A stretch of DNA of 64,000 bases from Sitta carolinensis (lineage: Eukaryota > Chordata > Aves > Passeriformes > Sittidae): positions 34,511,743-34,575,742 of the forward strand of contig CM063283.1 in NCBI GenBank assembly GCA_032173965.1, given 5' to 3'. Position numbers and translations under genes: made by a program. Positions within the stretch are counted from its first letter, which is position 1; each line of letters begins with the position of its first letter. The notes below the pieces were generated by a model. The model worked only from the letters and a program-made list of their open reading frames with translations. It did not search any database and was not told the DNA's origin. Below, in pieces: positions 14,409 to 29,114 of the stretch.

Positions 14409-16934
14409 TTCTATTGAAGCATGTCCTTTAAAAAACAAATTAAATCATATTATATAATGAATAATCCAAAGCTTTTAGGCAAGAGCTTGCCAGCACACCA
14501 AAGAATATTTCCTTTCTGATTTCTCAGTTGTATAGCTATATATTAGGAAAAATGATTCAGGCACTTAATGTTGAGACCAGTCAGAGCATGAAATAGAAAT
14601 AATGCCCCACACAATTAAAAAAAACCCATGAGCTTTCAACCCAGCAGCAAGGAGATAAAGTCTTATTTATGCCTGGTGCCCAGTGAAATAATTTATATTC
14701 ATAGAAAAATTTTCTTTTTGCCTACACATGTTCCCTAATTGATGTAATCTGTGTTCTCCAAACTCTTCTTGCGAAACTCAAATCCATAGACTCAATTTTC
14801 TTAGGAATCACTGACCACTTTTCAGAATCTTTTCTATAGCAAGATAAATAGAAGAAACTCCATAAAGAGGATGCAAGAGAACAGTAAAATGAGGAGCCAT
14901 TGACATGATGGCATCAAATTTCCAAATGTCATTAAATTAAGAAACTAATTACCAATTTCTAGAGTCAGACTTTACGCTTGGATGCATGTACATAACTCCC
15001 ACAGGTTTCATTAGGACCTATTCTTATGTACCAGAGAAGATAGTTTGGCTTAAAATTTGTAATCATATCACATTAAAAAAACCTGTTCTTCAGGTGCAGC
15101 CAGAAGTTCAACAAGTTAGTCATGCAATTCTTATTATGTAAATGTTTGCATTCATTACTTTTTTAGAAAAAAACATTTCAGAGTAAGCAGTGAGTCCTAT
15201 TACACTACTTGTTTTATTGGGGACATGTTTCTTGCAAATTGCCAAGTCAAAACAGAACACACAGCAGAACAGCAGAAGAAGCATGAGGCAAAACACGGGA
15301 AATAATGTGACTTGAGGTGAGTCATTGAAAAGCAGGGTGACAAGACACTAAAGATTCTAATAATTAATTTTCTGTTCTCCCCCACCAGCTAATACTAGAA
15401 AGAAGCTAAAAAGTGCTTAGCAATACTGTTACAAACAGGATATACAACGCATTATTAAGTATTCTTCATCAAGAACACCTTGACTAACTCTCAGTAAAGA
15501 TATACACAGAAGGTATAATTGATGTTGTATATTGGGAGATTTACAGCTGTTTGCAGCCCTTATCATCATACAATTGATATGAACATGCCTGTGGGCAGGA
15601 TTGTGTTGCATATTCAAGCATGAAAAATAAGGTGAATATCACATTACACCTGTTGATGATGATGATGAATCTAATCTCACACTACAGACACAGTGTTCAA
15701 CTTAATTGCCTGAACATAAAAGGGTGATATATTCTATAACATCCGAGGGTAGTTAAGACCCCAGCTACAATGGGGCTGAGAGACATGAGACAGGACCTAC
15801 ATGGCACCTAGACCCTTCTAAGTAACAGGAAAAGGACAAGTAGAATATTCTGGACAACTGTGCCAAGGCCTTGGCCCTCACACAGACATATTATGCTTCC
15901 ATGAACAGAAGCATTAAATGACATTTAATATTACAAGGTTGATAAGGTTTCTGTACATATCTGATGGATGTAACCTGGGACCAATGAGAGATCTGTGATT
16001 TTCCAGAAAAGCAGCTGGAGATCACATGGGAGACTTTCCCTAGGCAGTGTGAAATGGCACCAAATATAGATATTTAAGCAACTGCAGTGTGTCAGATGTA
16101 GTCTAGAGAGCTGCTGGATTCACCCTAGAGTAGGCATCCTGTGGAAGATTCAATTGGCTGAAGATAGGTTGGGCACTTGAGACTCCTTCAGGTATTATAG
16201 AAATCTTCACAAGTCAGCCAAGATATGTGAGGACATCCGAGAAGCTTATGCTCCTCTGAAGCAGCAGTTTTATTCTTCTCTGAGTCTAAAACTACATTAA
16301 TCACCTATTAACCTACCAACTACCTCTTATGTTAGATGTGCTGAAAACCTCAGTACTGTCCTTATGGACCTCACTGATTAAAGTGGGAGGTTGCATTGCA
16401 TGTGTATTTTTGTAATGTAGGCACATACATTTGAGCAATTGAATGTGGAGTTGAAATTAAACCAATTCACTAAGAAATATCAGTTTCCAGGGTTTGTGAA
16501 TTGCTGATAAATGGCTGGACAGGAGTATCACCACTGTAATGCTGTGATACTTGGAAATCAGGGAAGTCAGTCCACTCTGCTTTATAATCATGGAAAATGA
16601 TACTGTACAAGCAGCAAAATGCAAAAGTAAAAATCATTTGCATTTCTTTCCTATCATGGGTAGTCTTTATCTCCCATTTGTTCTATTAATGTGCCCCAAA
16701 AACCAGACAAATGCTTATATGACAGACAAATAAATATTTGGTCTGTTGCAAATAACTAGTTTACACAGTGGTTTATCCTGTTGTATACTCACATAACACA
16801 GACCTTGAAAAGACTGAGCTGTCTTACCTCTGTCCTTCTGCAAATAAAAATAAAAATTAACATTTAGGCCTTTAAGCAAGATGATTTAAATTTGGAATCA
16901 GTTTTCACCTGAAGCACATCTAGCACTTTAATTC

Positions 16935-16960
16935 TTTTTTTTTTTTTTTTTTTTTTTTTT
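16935..16960 (+). repeat. T26 homopolymer
   Basis: There are 26 consecutive T residues; no recognisable element is attached. Confidence 0.9.
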
Positions 16961-17328
16961 CATCTTTATAAGCTTGAGATTGATTACCTCAGAATCAATC
17001 ACCAGATGGTCAGATTTTGCACTCACTTGTCCCAGAATGCTTCTAAAAAAGGACTAGGGAAGGTAATGCATTTACATTAATGATATATTTATATATCTGA
17101 GAAGTGAATCAAGCTCAATGTATTTAAAATGAGCAGGACATGGATCTAAGAAACATACACTTCCAAAAGAATCACCTTCCAAGTGAGATTGTCAAGATTA
17201 GGTAAGAATTTAGAAGACAGTCTGAATAAAAGGATCATGATGAAAATTATTCCAAGGTGATTTTGAATCCTATAGACTTTTAAATCAGTGGAGCCCTGTT
17301 AAATGCTCCAGCCAAAACCAGTGTTCAG

Positions 17329-17390
17329 CCATGCAGAGGACCAGATGTTTTTATGTCAACCATGCAGAGAACCAGATGTTTTCATGTCAA
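17329..17390 (+). repeat. 31-bp tandem duplication, two copies
   Basis: CCATGCAGAGGACCAGATG at 17329 recurs as CCATGCAGAGAACCAGATG at 17360. The copies run to ATGTCAA with two mismatches. Confidence 0.9.
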
Positions 17391-18415
17391 CCTGGGAAAG
17401 GACTTAGGTTTATAAGAGCAGGATGAATGAGGCTACTTAGGGTCTAATAATTTTGCTGGCACAGGACAGGAATATACATCCAGCAGCAATCAGTGTAAAA
17501 TTAGTGGTATTGTAAAAGGATAAATAAAAATAATTCACTGTATTTTACTGAGTTCAGCATCAGAAGATCCTGAGAATTGCTATATTGTGCTGTTCTTTTC
17601 TTCCAGTGCAATTCCTGAATTACAGCCTGCCACAATAACCACAATTAGGTAACAAGGAACTGAGGGTGCATTTTACATGTTCTGGAGTGCACAAGTGTCT
17701 GTGAAGGACCTCTGAGCTGGGGAATTCCTGGGGAACATGTGAGGACCTGTGACATGTGGGAAGACAAGCACGACACCCCCACACAGGGAGCAATACCTGG
17801 AGACAAATATCTCCTAAACTGCACCTAGATCTTACATGGAGAGGCCTGCTTAGCTCACACAAAACAGAAGAAATACTCAACCTTGTGGCCAAGATCCAAG
17901 AGTTCTTGGGAAGTTATGCTCTTGGCAATGTAAATTTCACTTGCATCATGTTTAAGACTGCGGTAGCTATTCCATGGAAATAGAGACTGCAAAACATGAA
18001 AGTGCATTCTGAAACAGAAATCCAAATGGAGAAGATACAAATGTAAAATAAACCACAAAATGGTATGGGAGAAAAAAACGCCAAAAAAAACCCCAAAACA
18101 TAGAGATTATTCTTTTTCTGCACTAAAGATTCTTGCCTCTAGCAGGTGAAGGGCCCACTAGAAAAAACCAGTCTGACTCATCAGGTGCCCTTTGAGAAAC
18201 AGCCAGAACAAATAGAGATGACTGATAATGTACAGTAAACGTCATCCACAGATAACAGTCAGCCTTATCACACTCTGGAAAGGAAGAAAACTGAAACAGG
18301 AATGATTTTTTAGTCAACCTGACTTAATCATCCATGCCCTCAGAAAACCCACAAAAGATAGTAACTTCCTATAAAAGCATTTATGAAGAAAAAACTTTTT
18401 AAAATTTCCTGAGGT

Positions 18416-18520
18416 ACACTTTTCAGAGTATGAAATAAAAATATGAATAGGAATAAAATTATGAATAAAAGAGTATGAACGAAAATATTAATAACACTTT
18501 TCAGAATATGAAATAAAAAT
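18416..18520 (+). repeat. Local 27-bp direct repeat, 78 bp apart
   Basis: The 27-mer beginning ACACTTTTCAGAGTATG at 18416 recurs at 18494 with one mismatch. The A/T-rich sequence between carries related ATGAATA and AATAAAA words, suggesting a decayed minisatellite. Confidence 0.8.
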
Positions 18521-21500
18521 GTTCTGGATCAATACATCTCACAGGTATCATGACAATCCTCCAATCAGGATTAATAATTTAGCATTAAAGTGATTCTGAG
18601 GTAGACAGAAACTCTGCAGCTATTTTGCATGTTGTTAATCTGCCCTGGAAGATTCTTTTAATCATTTCTGTCTTCCCTTATGTGGTTACAGACGTGAAAA
18701 GAGCCAATCTGTGTGATGATGAGGGAGGGCAGTGACAGTTCCACTAGACAATCTCTCCCTCAGAACACTGCAGAGATTCATATTGCAGAGCCACAATAAA
18801 CTGTGGGAAAGTAATGAAAAACTGGCAGTCTCCTACAGTTGTTTCAGAACTCAGAGCAACCATACAGCTAAGTGACCTCTGCTTCTGCTAGGTCACCAAG
18901 AGGTAAATAACAAAAGAAAGGCAGTAAATGAAGCATTATTGTGCAGACTCTGTCTGTACTGTATCAGTTCTGAGGAAAAATAAAGGTTTCCTGTGTTCTC
19001 TTCCTCCATGGTCTCAATTGCACGATTAAGCTCAGCACTACCCTGCTCGTGGTGTGAGTTAATTTGCCCCAGGCTGAGTACTGGGAGGTTCCGGGGAATA
19101 AAAAAAGTTCCCAGAATGATGTGGTTCACTCAATGAGAGCTTGGGTAAACTTCTTTATCTCGATGGCCTGGAACATATGGGCTGAGCAAGTCTCAACCCT
19201 GTGCCTTAAACTGAGAAGGAAGAGGGAAGCCTGGTCCTGCAGATAACTTATCCCTTTTCAAGCCATTTGTGTCTCCCCTATCCCTCTCCCCATGCTTTAC
19301 TCAGGCCATAACTTGCAACACCATCTCTGAGTGACTGCATTTACAGTACCTGGTCTTGCTCATAAAGAACTATTTGCGTGCCTTGTGGTGGTATTCTCAA
19401 GGAAATGTTTAGCCCTTCTCTAGAAAAAAGAAGGCTTAGAAAACTGTGGTGTTTTGGTTATGTTCTAAACTCAACATAAAGCAGCAATACAAAACACAGA
19501 ATTTTTTTTAAATGAAAATATGGGGGGGTTTATGCCTTTGATTTCTAGTCAGTCTCACAGATCCTGATTTACAGTTTTTAAACGTTTGATACCCAACATA
19601 CCATGTTAAACTCATTTTTGTTCCAGCAAAAAAAGTGGTTGGATTGTCAATCAAAATACGCAACATGGTCAATATCTCTGCTGACTTGAAACCAGAGATG
19701 AGCATGATCCTAGAAGCCTTTATTCTATCCAGTAATCCTCACACACATGAACAGCCCAGTTAAACAGTCAGGATTCTTCAGATGATATAGGTATGGCTCG
19801 CCCATCATCCTTCACATTCTAAATGGCACCTGAAAAACTCATTTATACATGGCTTGGCCACATTCCCTACCGAACTTCTTAATTTAAAGCAAGGGTTCTC
19901 CCAGGTATTTGGGTCAGAATTGCACATCAAATTACAAATCTGAAATCTACTCCAGCCAGGTTTTGACATGCAGAGATTAACTGCTTTCATGATCCACTTA
20001 GTCCTTCCTTCAAGGATCCAGACTGCAATTTATCTTGTGCTTTTCTACTACAAATGAAATATCATATGCTTAAAGGAAACAAAGCAATGCATGATTTCCC
20101 AGATCCAGGACCAGATTTGAAACAACCATTGCTTTGAGCTGCAATCCTGCTTTGTTTGCAACCCTTGCTAATATGCAGCATTGGAACACATTTCTCATAA
20201 AGCAAACACATGCTGCACTACACAGGCAGAATTATGCTATTTTCCACCAATATAATCTTTAATAGCTACTTTGCAGTCAGTTGTCCATTAGATATTACGG
20301 ACACATCGACAAAGTTGATGTGGCAACAAATCAGTGAACAGGAAAGGCAAGACTGATGCATAAATTATGGAAACTGTAAAGATACATGTGTTTACAAGAC
20401 TAAAGAGGGAGGAAGATGAAGAAAGGGCCCACAATAGATAGCGTATCTGGAAAATGTGTAGAATATCTGTTAAATATCTGAGTCTGAAAATATTTTTCCC
20501 AACAAGCTTATCTGACACAAGGAGAATTAAGAATTTGTTTCATTACATCTAGCTTTCAACATAGTATTTGTAAGCACATCAACCCTGGCTGGGTGGCCAG
20601 CCTGCTTTGGTGGTCACTGATTTTCCCATCAGAGGCATTTAAGTTTATCTCAGATTAAAGTTCTACCATAATGAAATTTTATGATCTGCAACAGCAATCT
20701 ATTCTCATTCAGACTGCTGATATATCACCCTGAGCATTCTGACAAGAAAGAGGAGGTCTTGAAAAACAGGCCAAAGAATGCCGTGGATGTTTATGTACAT
20801 CATACCATTCAGCTATTTCACAATGTTGAGATATTTCTATTTATATCTTCATCAGAGATAAGAGGTATTTGTATTTTCCTCCAAGAACTGTTGATTAAAT
20901 AATACTTGTCAACTAAACTTTAAGTTTGCACTGTTTTCAAGGAATAATCTGAGAATTAGCTTTTTAAATGTTGAATTAGACTTTCTTGTAAAATGCCAGA
21001 AAAACCGCAATCTGACAACTGAGGCCTTTCTAAGGATAGCTGTGTTCAAACTGGAGTCTCAGGGTTTAAAGTTGATTTGATTTTTGTTACTAGCAGAGAC
21101 AGCCACCAGAAAAATACAACTTTTCGTCACTTCATCTGGAGATACTGGCTCATGTGCATAGTCCTTGCTTGACCAACATGTTAGAAGTCTTGGACATACC
21201 ATTCAGCCAGGAGTTATGTGACTTGCACCAATGTCAGAAATATATCTTTGTGTCTGCCAGTATACAGACACAGAAGGAACTGAGGGAGCCAAGCAAATAC
21301 ACCTGAGCCTGTAGCCACACCCTCTTCTCCTTGCTTTGATTGCAGCTCTTACACAGCATCATTCACACGCAGGTATCATTCATGCTCACACCTTTCCTGG
21401 GTACATATGGCTTCTTACATGGCAAGTTCAGTTTGGCCCCTCACAGAATGACTTAGTCTTTCCTTACAGACCCCTCTACTCTGAGAAATATTTCAATGCA

Positions 21501-24500
21501 ATTCTTTCTCAGGTGAAAGATCCACTCCATCCAGCTACCAGAAGAATAGCTCTCCATATCTCGACAGAGTCCTACAACTTGATTTTTTCATAGGGGACTA
21601 TGCAAGCATCACGCAAAAGCCATATTACAGAGTATAAAGTTCTTAATATATAAATCTATGGTTCTCAATTAGTACTGACACTTTCTCAAGCAACACACTC
21701 CAAATGCAGGGAAGAAAAACCTTAATGAGGGAATTCTGACAGCATTTGTTAGAGCATGCACACCAAAGTCATTGCCTGGCAAAACATACAAGTACTTAAT
21801 TTTCTAAATAATTGGTGCTTGGTGAAATATTTGCGCACACTTATCACCGTGTCAGAGATGCCAAGGCCAATTGAAAGTCTAAAGCATTCCTCAACTGAGG
21901 TGACAAAGGCCCTCCACTGTGTAGCAATTCACGCTGCTGGGGCTCAGTGAAACCTTTTATGTCACATGTCAGACAGACATACTCAAATGTATTTGCTCTG
22001 TATGACATTGGTGGCATTCTTTCTCGATAGCAATGGACTTTCTCACTTAGGCTGGATCAGTTAGAGTTATACGAACAGGAAGGATATGAAGCCCATACCT
22101 CGTGCAGTTTACTATGTGATGCATGCAACCTTTGCTTAAAAAAGCTTTCAAACATTTCTTCTATCGGTGGGTTCATTGCCATCTTAGCCTTAAAGGGACA
22201 TTTCTGCTGTCTGAATGTCTGCCAACAATTAGCAGGTGAAGACAATTTAATCAATACCAAAATACCATGAATATATGACTGGATTTATGATTTTATTTCA
22301 TATCACAAGGAATTCTGCTATAAGAAAGAACAAACACCCTTTCCCTTTATCTCCAGCCCATCACTAAGGAAGAGAGCACTCCCTCTGGTATGCTGTAATA
22401 GCCCCATGCCATGTCAGATATGTGAAGCAATCATAAATCCACTTTAGCTTGTTAGTTTACTGCTGTTTTCTATCACCAGACAAGCACAAAGCAACTGGAA
22501 TGTGTCAGTGAATCTGGCCCTAAATCACACTTCTTTTTTCCTTTTTCAAATGGTATTTTTAAGCTGTGCCAAGTAATAACATTCCGAGACACCCAGGGAA
22601 GAGAGTTGCAGCACATTCACTGACTTTCTAGCATGTAGATGAAATGACTCTACTGATTGTCTGGGGAGTTCTCTGGGCTACATGGCACAGTTTGAGCAAA
22701 GCAATGTAAGCCCAGCTCAGCTTAGTTAAATGGAGTTTACTACAGTAGTATGTACAAGTATAATGGTCCTAAAAAAATTAACAAAGTACAATAATTCAAT
22801 TTATATTTTTATTTGTTTGTTTATTTTATATATATTTCAGAGAATTTAGACATTTTAGCGGAAGAAAATTTTTAAAAACATTTTCTAGGAGGAATAGGTG
22901 TTTTTTTTCACTTTCTTACATTCCTTTTATTTTGAAGAATGTTACATCTATATTTTACTGCTGTTTTTTTAAGAGGAAAACCAGAAGTACATAAACAACA
23001 GCCAGGAAGATACAGTTGCACTATAACCCAAAGTTAAATTCAGATCTGAAGCAGGGTTTACAGGATGCAAAAAATCCACAGAGAAGATGTAAAGACAGAG
23101 GCTGATGAACCTAGAGAGACTTGCTTTCTTTCTTTAGCAAGACATGAAAACACATAAAAGTCTCTTTAACCTCACATTCCTAACTAACTATGCCTGGTTC
23201 CATAATCGGACTTAATGAAATGGTAATTGCTCATCCATTATATTTGACAAGGATGCTGCTGTTATTAAAAAGAAAAAAATAATTAAAAATTGCTTCTTTT
23301 GTGTGCCATTCTATTCCAAAGAAAACGCTGAGAGTACACAAATGATTCATGAGACATTATGACAATATGAGCACTTCTGTTACCAGGGAATTACAAACAT
23401 ATAACTCTGAAAACTATTGCACTTAGATTGCTTTTCTTACTGTGATGGAAAATACGCATCTAATTTCTGTTTTTCCCAAATCATGCATAACAGCTTTATT
23501 TGCTTTAAATAAATAAGTGGATCAAATTACCTACATAGCTAAAAAAATAAATTCTCAAGAAATCAAATAAAATATGACAACATATAATCAGCAGCAACTC
23601 AAGTAATCTAGGGCATGAGAGAGACTATTTATTTACTGGGAGACAGCTACTACATTTGTTACTTAACTCTCCAGCCCAGCAGGACTTCAAATAGAGCCAG
23701 CAATTAAAGCTAGTAAAAGGTTACATAGAGACAAATGAGGCCATAAAGGGGCCCAGCTCATAAAAAATGTTGAGAATTACATATTTCTTTTGTGCATATT
23801 CTGTTCATTCTGAGAAAATGCATTGCAAGGGTATTTCACAGTGTTAACTTAGCAGCATATGCCTTCTCAGAGTAATCTGAAAGAGAGAGCGCTAACTAGA
23901 GATTGGTAAAATGCAATGGCTTGATTTCACAAAGGTCTGAGGATACGGTTGTCTTTTTTCCTGTAAGCCTGTACTTTTTCCTAATTTTTACAAAGCTAAT
24001 AAAGTGCTGACGAGGATTTCAGCCCTTAGTGCAATAGCTGTCTTTAATATAAGCATCTTAAAAGCATCATGGGAACATGCTTCACTTTTGGAATATCCCA
24101 TGTTCATACCCCTGCCATATGGGTGAAGAGCCCACATATACATGCCCTTGCCCTGAGCATGCTGCCATGCAGTGAATGATGATGCCCAGAGGCTAAATCT
24201 AGATGAGATCATAAAACAGCTGGGACTGGTGCTCAGGTCAAGTGGCACAATTGCCTTTGTCTGTGAAGATCTTCTGAGGATTTACTGTAGAAGTTGTAAT
24301 CTGTGATGTGTAGAATCCAGCCAGTGGATGTGTCTGTTTGCAAGTTAGAAAATAAAACACCTACTGAGAAAAAGAGGAAGAAGGTCCTAGAAATCATACA
24401 AGACACAATATCTCAGTTTCCATGTAGTTTAATAGTTAGTTAGTCACATCCTCAGACAACTTTCTGATTAAATTTACAAAACCATATTTCACCTGTAACA

Positions 24501-24544
24501 GTGGTATTGGCATTTGGGAAGCAGCCGTAGCGTAACAGGAACAC

Positions 24545-24975
24545 AGTTTTATTCAGGTGGAAAGGGGCCTTGGCAGGTCTCTAGTCCAAGCTGTTGCTCC
24601 GTGCAGGGGAAACCCTGAGGCCAGATCAGATTGCTCAGGCCTGAAAGAGGTTTTCAAAACCCACAGCCTCTCTGGGCAACCTGCTACACTGCTTGATAGT
24701 CCTCAAGACGTCTGGGTGTTGGCTTATTTTTGCTTTGTAGCTCTACTGTTCCAATGTACCACTGTAGTTTCTTGTTCACATGCCCTGCATCTCCTTAGAG
24801 AAGCTGTCTCTGTCTCCTGATGACTGCCGTGTGCACAGACACTGCTATTAGATCCCCCGAAAACTATCCCCTATCCAGGCTGAACAAGCCCACATCCCTC
24901 AGGCTATTCCCAAAGGGCAAATGTCCTCGTCCTCCTGAGCATTCTGGTGGCCTTCCACTGGATAATTCTTAACTT
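24545..24975 (-). mobile_element. CR1 LINE 3' fragment, diverged
   Basis: The + strand carries reverse-complement CR1 landmarks: TCTCTGGGCAACCTGCTACA, CTATCCAGGCTGAACAAGCC and GCATTCTGGTGGCCTTCCAC. It is old and diverged. An open frame at 24557-24820 is incidental to it. Confidence 0.8.
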
Positions 24976-25443
24976 CTGAACAATCACATCTTTTGCACAT
25001 GTGTCTGAGAACAGAATTTGGGTGGGAACGCTGCTTTTAAAGGTTATTTAATTCAGTATGCATTTGTAATACACAAGATTTCTCACTTAAACCTGACATC
25101 ACAAACATTGCAGAGCTTTCAGATGTTCCTCTTTAGACTTTCACAGCACAAATGAACATGTCTCTATTATAACCATATGTAAAACTATATTCCATATTAT
25201 GTTCCTTCACTCCCTTGGGGCTTTCACCCTTCTCTGCCTCTCTCCCTTTTTTCTCGTTCTTATTCCTTCCTGCTCTACACATCACATCTTCCTTAATATG
25301 GAAAAAAATTCCAACCACCTTTTTTAAATACATTTGTTGAGAGCACTTTTAAACTCACAAGGCTGTAAAGTTACAAAACACACAAAAGAAATAAACACTT
25401 AGGTCTAGCTTTGTTTTCTTTGATGGGTCTAGGCTTGTTTGGA

Positions 25444-25503
25444 ATAATAATATTAATAATAGTAATAGCAGTGTATAAAAGTAATAATAGTAATAATAAC
25501 AGT
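25444..25503 (+). repeat. Imperfect (AAT/AGT)n trinucleotide tract
   Basis: AATAATAATATTAATAATAG is followed by TAATAGCAG and further GTAATAATAG units. It is interrupted and probably an old microsatellite. Confidence 0.8.
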
Positions 25504-26094
25504 ACAGTACAGTGCATCTTAAAGCAAGATTAGCAAACTGTGCAACAATTTGAAATGAAAAATACAAAACAAAACAGAAAAAATCCCAAAACAAAACAAT
25601 CACAGTTGGTTCTCACAGGTACAAAACATTTCTTTTCCATGAGTGTTTTCAAATTGCTATCCCAGCAGTTAGCATTTAAAAAGAATAATTACCTTAAACT
25701 GACAAGCTAAAACAATTTCCAAAATATCTGAAATCTTCTGAACTACAATAATAAACTTAAAAGACCTATTTAAACCAGAAATATGATATTTATTTTGAAA
25801 AGCACTGGTTAAAAGAGTTCAGTGTTTGGTAACTGGTTGCCCTCTGCTTTGGTCAGGGAACTACAATTTCCTTACAAAAATTTCCCAGCTTTGGGCAGGG
25901 AAAATACATTTTGGAATTGTCATGCCAGTTTTGTGTTTTGGTCATTATTAAAATGGGCTCTGAGCTAGGCAACAAAGCAGAGAATCAGTCAAGGTACCTG
26001 CTGTGTCGTGCGTGTGTGCATTCAGAGAGCTGCTCTTCCAAGATTAAATTTTTCTTTCCACTACTTGGACTCCAACAAAAAAAAAGTGATCTAT

Positions 26095-26109
26095 AAAAAA
26101 AAAAAAAAA
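26095..26109 (+). repeat. A15 homopolymer
   Basis: Fifteen consecutive A residues are followed by CAAAACC and another A run; simple A-rich sequence. Confidence 0.85.
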
Positions 26110-28376
26110 CAAAACCAAAAAAAACGCTTCTACTCTGTGCAGAGAAATATTTAGGCCAGAAAGGAAAAGCATGCTGAGGAGCATGATGGCGTTGTTAAAT
26201 GGTCAGAAATAGTGTAAGAAGAAGACGCAAAAATTCCCATCCCTGCTTCCAGTTTACTTAGTGACTGCATGAAACTAAACACAGGAATAGTTCTGGAAGA
26301 TGGTGCCAAAGCTCATTGAATTGTTGTGTCAAAAGCATAATTATAAAGCCCTGGGCTGATACTTTTAAAAAAATAGTATCAGCCAAACCTGCCAATGTGT
26401 GTTATACATGCCCAGAATACACTAGGTGCATTGAGCCTATCAGGGAACGCAGACAAAGGAATATTCAGCATCCAGACTGCAACTCTGGCTCAGACACTCA
26501 GCTCTGCTCAAGACAGAGCAAACCTGAGTATAGCTGGAAACATGAAAGTCACAGAGTGAATTTTAAATGGCATTTGAGTGTTTCAAGTTGTGTGGCACCT
26601 GAGTGTAGTTTTTGTATTTCATTTCAGCTTAAACTCTCAATTACATACATAATTCCTGAGTTGTGACCTACCTTGTCAATGTACCTACACCAGCTCTTTT
26701 CCTCTTTTTCCTTGTTTCATTCCTTTTTATGGCAGATGCCAACAAAATAAGGATAGAACTGGACACACTGCCCTAGGAAAACAGTTCCAATCAACCCAGC
26801 CTCCCAAAGTTAGGAGTTCTTTCAAAGTAGTAATTTCAAAGGAGCAAGATAAATGCTGATGAACTGACCTTGCTTAAATATCTTGGAAAAAACAAAATTG
26901 CTCATGCTGCATGCCAAAACCCATGCCAAAAATGGTTCTGTCTTGCTTTGAGAAATGGTTTCTTTGGAAATCTTTATCTAATGCAGCACATTTCTCAAAA
27001 GATTTTTTATTTCAACTTCAGTGTTATAATAAAAATCACTTTCTTGAAAAATGCCTAACTGCTTTTACCCACTAGCAGGGCATGAGGGTTTTTTAAGTTA
27101 GCCTATGACCTACGAGTTGGCTATACCTTTTTGAGAAACACAGCAGACAGTTTCACCAAGCCCCAGATTTGTCTGTTTTGCACTGGTTTAGGAGCAGTCA
27201 GTAGCCAGTAAACTCTGCCCTTTCAGCACAATAACAAAAGCAATGCGTATGACAGGCTAAAGCACAAAAACCTCATGCAGTTTGCCTCAGGATTGTCCTG
27301 ACAAGTTTCTATCAATTTTTCTTTAAAGTCTTGAAGGGAAGTTGGATGAAAACATCATTGTTTTGCTCTCCAGCCATGACATGGTCTTGACTCTCACCAG
27401 ATAATCAGTCCATTACAGAAGCTGCATATTCTCTTAGTGATCCCTTGAAAGTAAGAATAGTATGGGCAGAAAAATAAGGAAGGATTATACTTCAGCATCT
27501 TAAAAGGAATGATGTCAAGAGGGACAAATCAAAACAATGCAAATTAAGAATGATTAATTATTTTTTCTCTCCTGGAACAAATTACTGCTTGTCACAAAAA
27601 TTGTTCCTAACACTCATGTGGTCTGATTTTGGATTATCACTATCTTTTGGGTCTTGTTTATTCAAAATAATAAGTGATATTTAATTAAAAACACTAGGGT
27701 ACTCAGTATTTCACACTGATGAGGGACATTTTGGATCACATTACTGGCTGCTGATTTGTTCTTTTGCTTGTCTCATTGTTCCTTGGCTAAGACAGCACCA
27801 CTTGTTTATATGCCTTGAAATGGGCTCATCAGTAACATGAGGAGCTAGCCCTACCTTAGGATTGTCCTTAGTCAAAAGAAACTCAGATCTGAATCTACTG
27901 GAGCAATTGTTTAACCACCCTACTGAGTCAGGAAAAGTGATCAGCATATTGGCAGATCAAGTCTACCTGTATGATACTTTGATACGAAAAAAAAACTTAA
28001 ATGGGACCTCTAAAGTTAATGTACATTGCACTTCTGGAACAAGCAAGCATTCAGGATTTGTTATGGAAGATAAAGGAAATACTTTCTCTCCACTGTTATT
28101 GGAGAAACAGGAAAATATTCTTAAGGTTACACCTGGGTAATGATAAATTGTCGAAATAAATTGTCTAAAGACCCTGGGTGTCTCACAAAGAATCCAAATC
28201 ACTTTTGAAGGGTAAAGTATGAAGCACAGGGCATCACCAGCATTTTACACAGGACATATTCTAACATGCCCTTCTTGCTTCAGAAATTATCTATACCTAA
28301 TTATTTTGGGTTCATAATTCTTATGTTATTTTCTACATTTCAGTCAAAGCCAAGGGGAAAAATAGAGAAAAGGTTT

Positions 28377-28394
28377 AAAAAAAAAAAAAAAAAG
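28377..28394 (+). repeat. A18 homopolymer
   Basis: There are 18 consecutive A residues, with no recognisable retroposon upstream. Confidence 0.9.
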
Positions 28395-29114
28395 CATGAC
28401 TGAATCAAATATACTTAGAAATTCAGAGGTGGAAACAGAAAGAAACTACTGACACATAGAGTATTTGTAAGAAACTACTATAAAGTTACACTTAAAAGAT
28501 CATGAGTAATGTGGTGGATAATCAAGTCCCCTAGACAGCTATTGTTCAATTTTAGCATGATTTTAACAGTAAAAAGGTGAGGGAACACTGGCACTATTGG
28601 TAGTGGAAGAAACTGTTTCCATGAACATATTAGGTAATAAGCAGTGTGATCTCACAGGGCTAAAAGAGATTCATCAGCTCTTCCAAACTTACCACTTTTC
28701 ATTGTATGACCTTTCCTTCAACAGCAGATTGATTATTGCTGCACCAGCAACATGTGGCAAAAGGTACCTGTTAATGCCTTATCTCTGCAGTGACAGTATA
28801 AATGACTTTTACTAGAATCAGTATAATTCCCATCTATTCCACTCCGTCGACAAATCTGCATAAATTGAGACTAAATTTAATTCTAGTTCAGACAGTAATT
28901 TCCTACTGCTTAACCATCTAAAAAAAGCCTTTCATTTTCCACTTTCTATGAAAGGTAGAAATCTTATTATCAGCCTTATCTTCAGCACACAGGAAAACTG
29001 CACAACCTTATATAATGAGATTGTATCATGTCACTTGGGCTTCTCCTTACCTACCTCCAAACATTGCAAGTGTGCAATCCAGATCATTCCCTGCATCTTT
29101 ACCTGTTCCACCTG

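Larger units (their letters stand above)
12021..24544. other. Upstream non-coding DNA with simple repeats, no gene seen
   Basis: The stretch holds a TA microsatellite, a T26 run and two small duplications (17329-17390 and 18416-18520). No interspersed element or coding exon is recognisable. Any conserved enhancer would need comparison with other species. Confidence 0.72.
24976..29114. other. Upstream non-coding DNA, no gene seen
   Basis: AT-rich sequence with a trinucleotide tract and two A runs. The longest frames (26316-26666 + and 27862-28140 +) look unrelated to known proteins and I do not call them. Confidence 0.72.
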
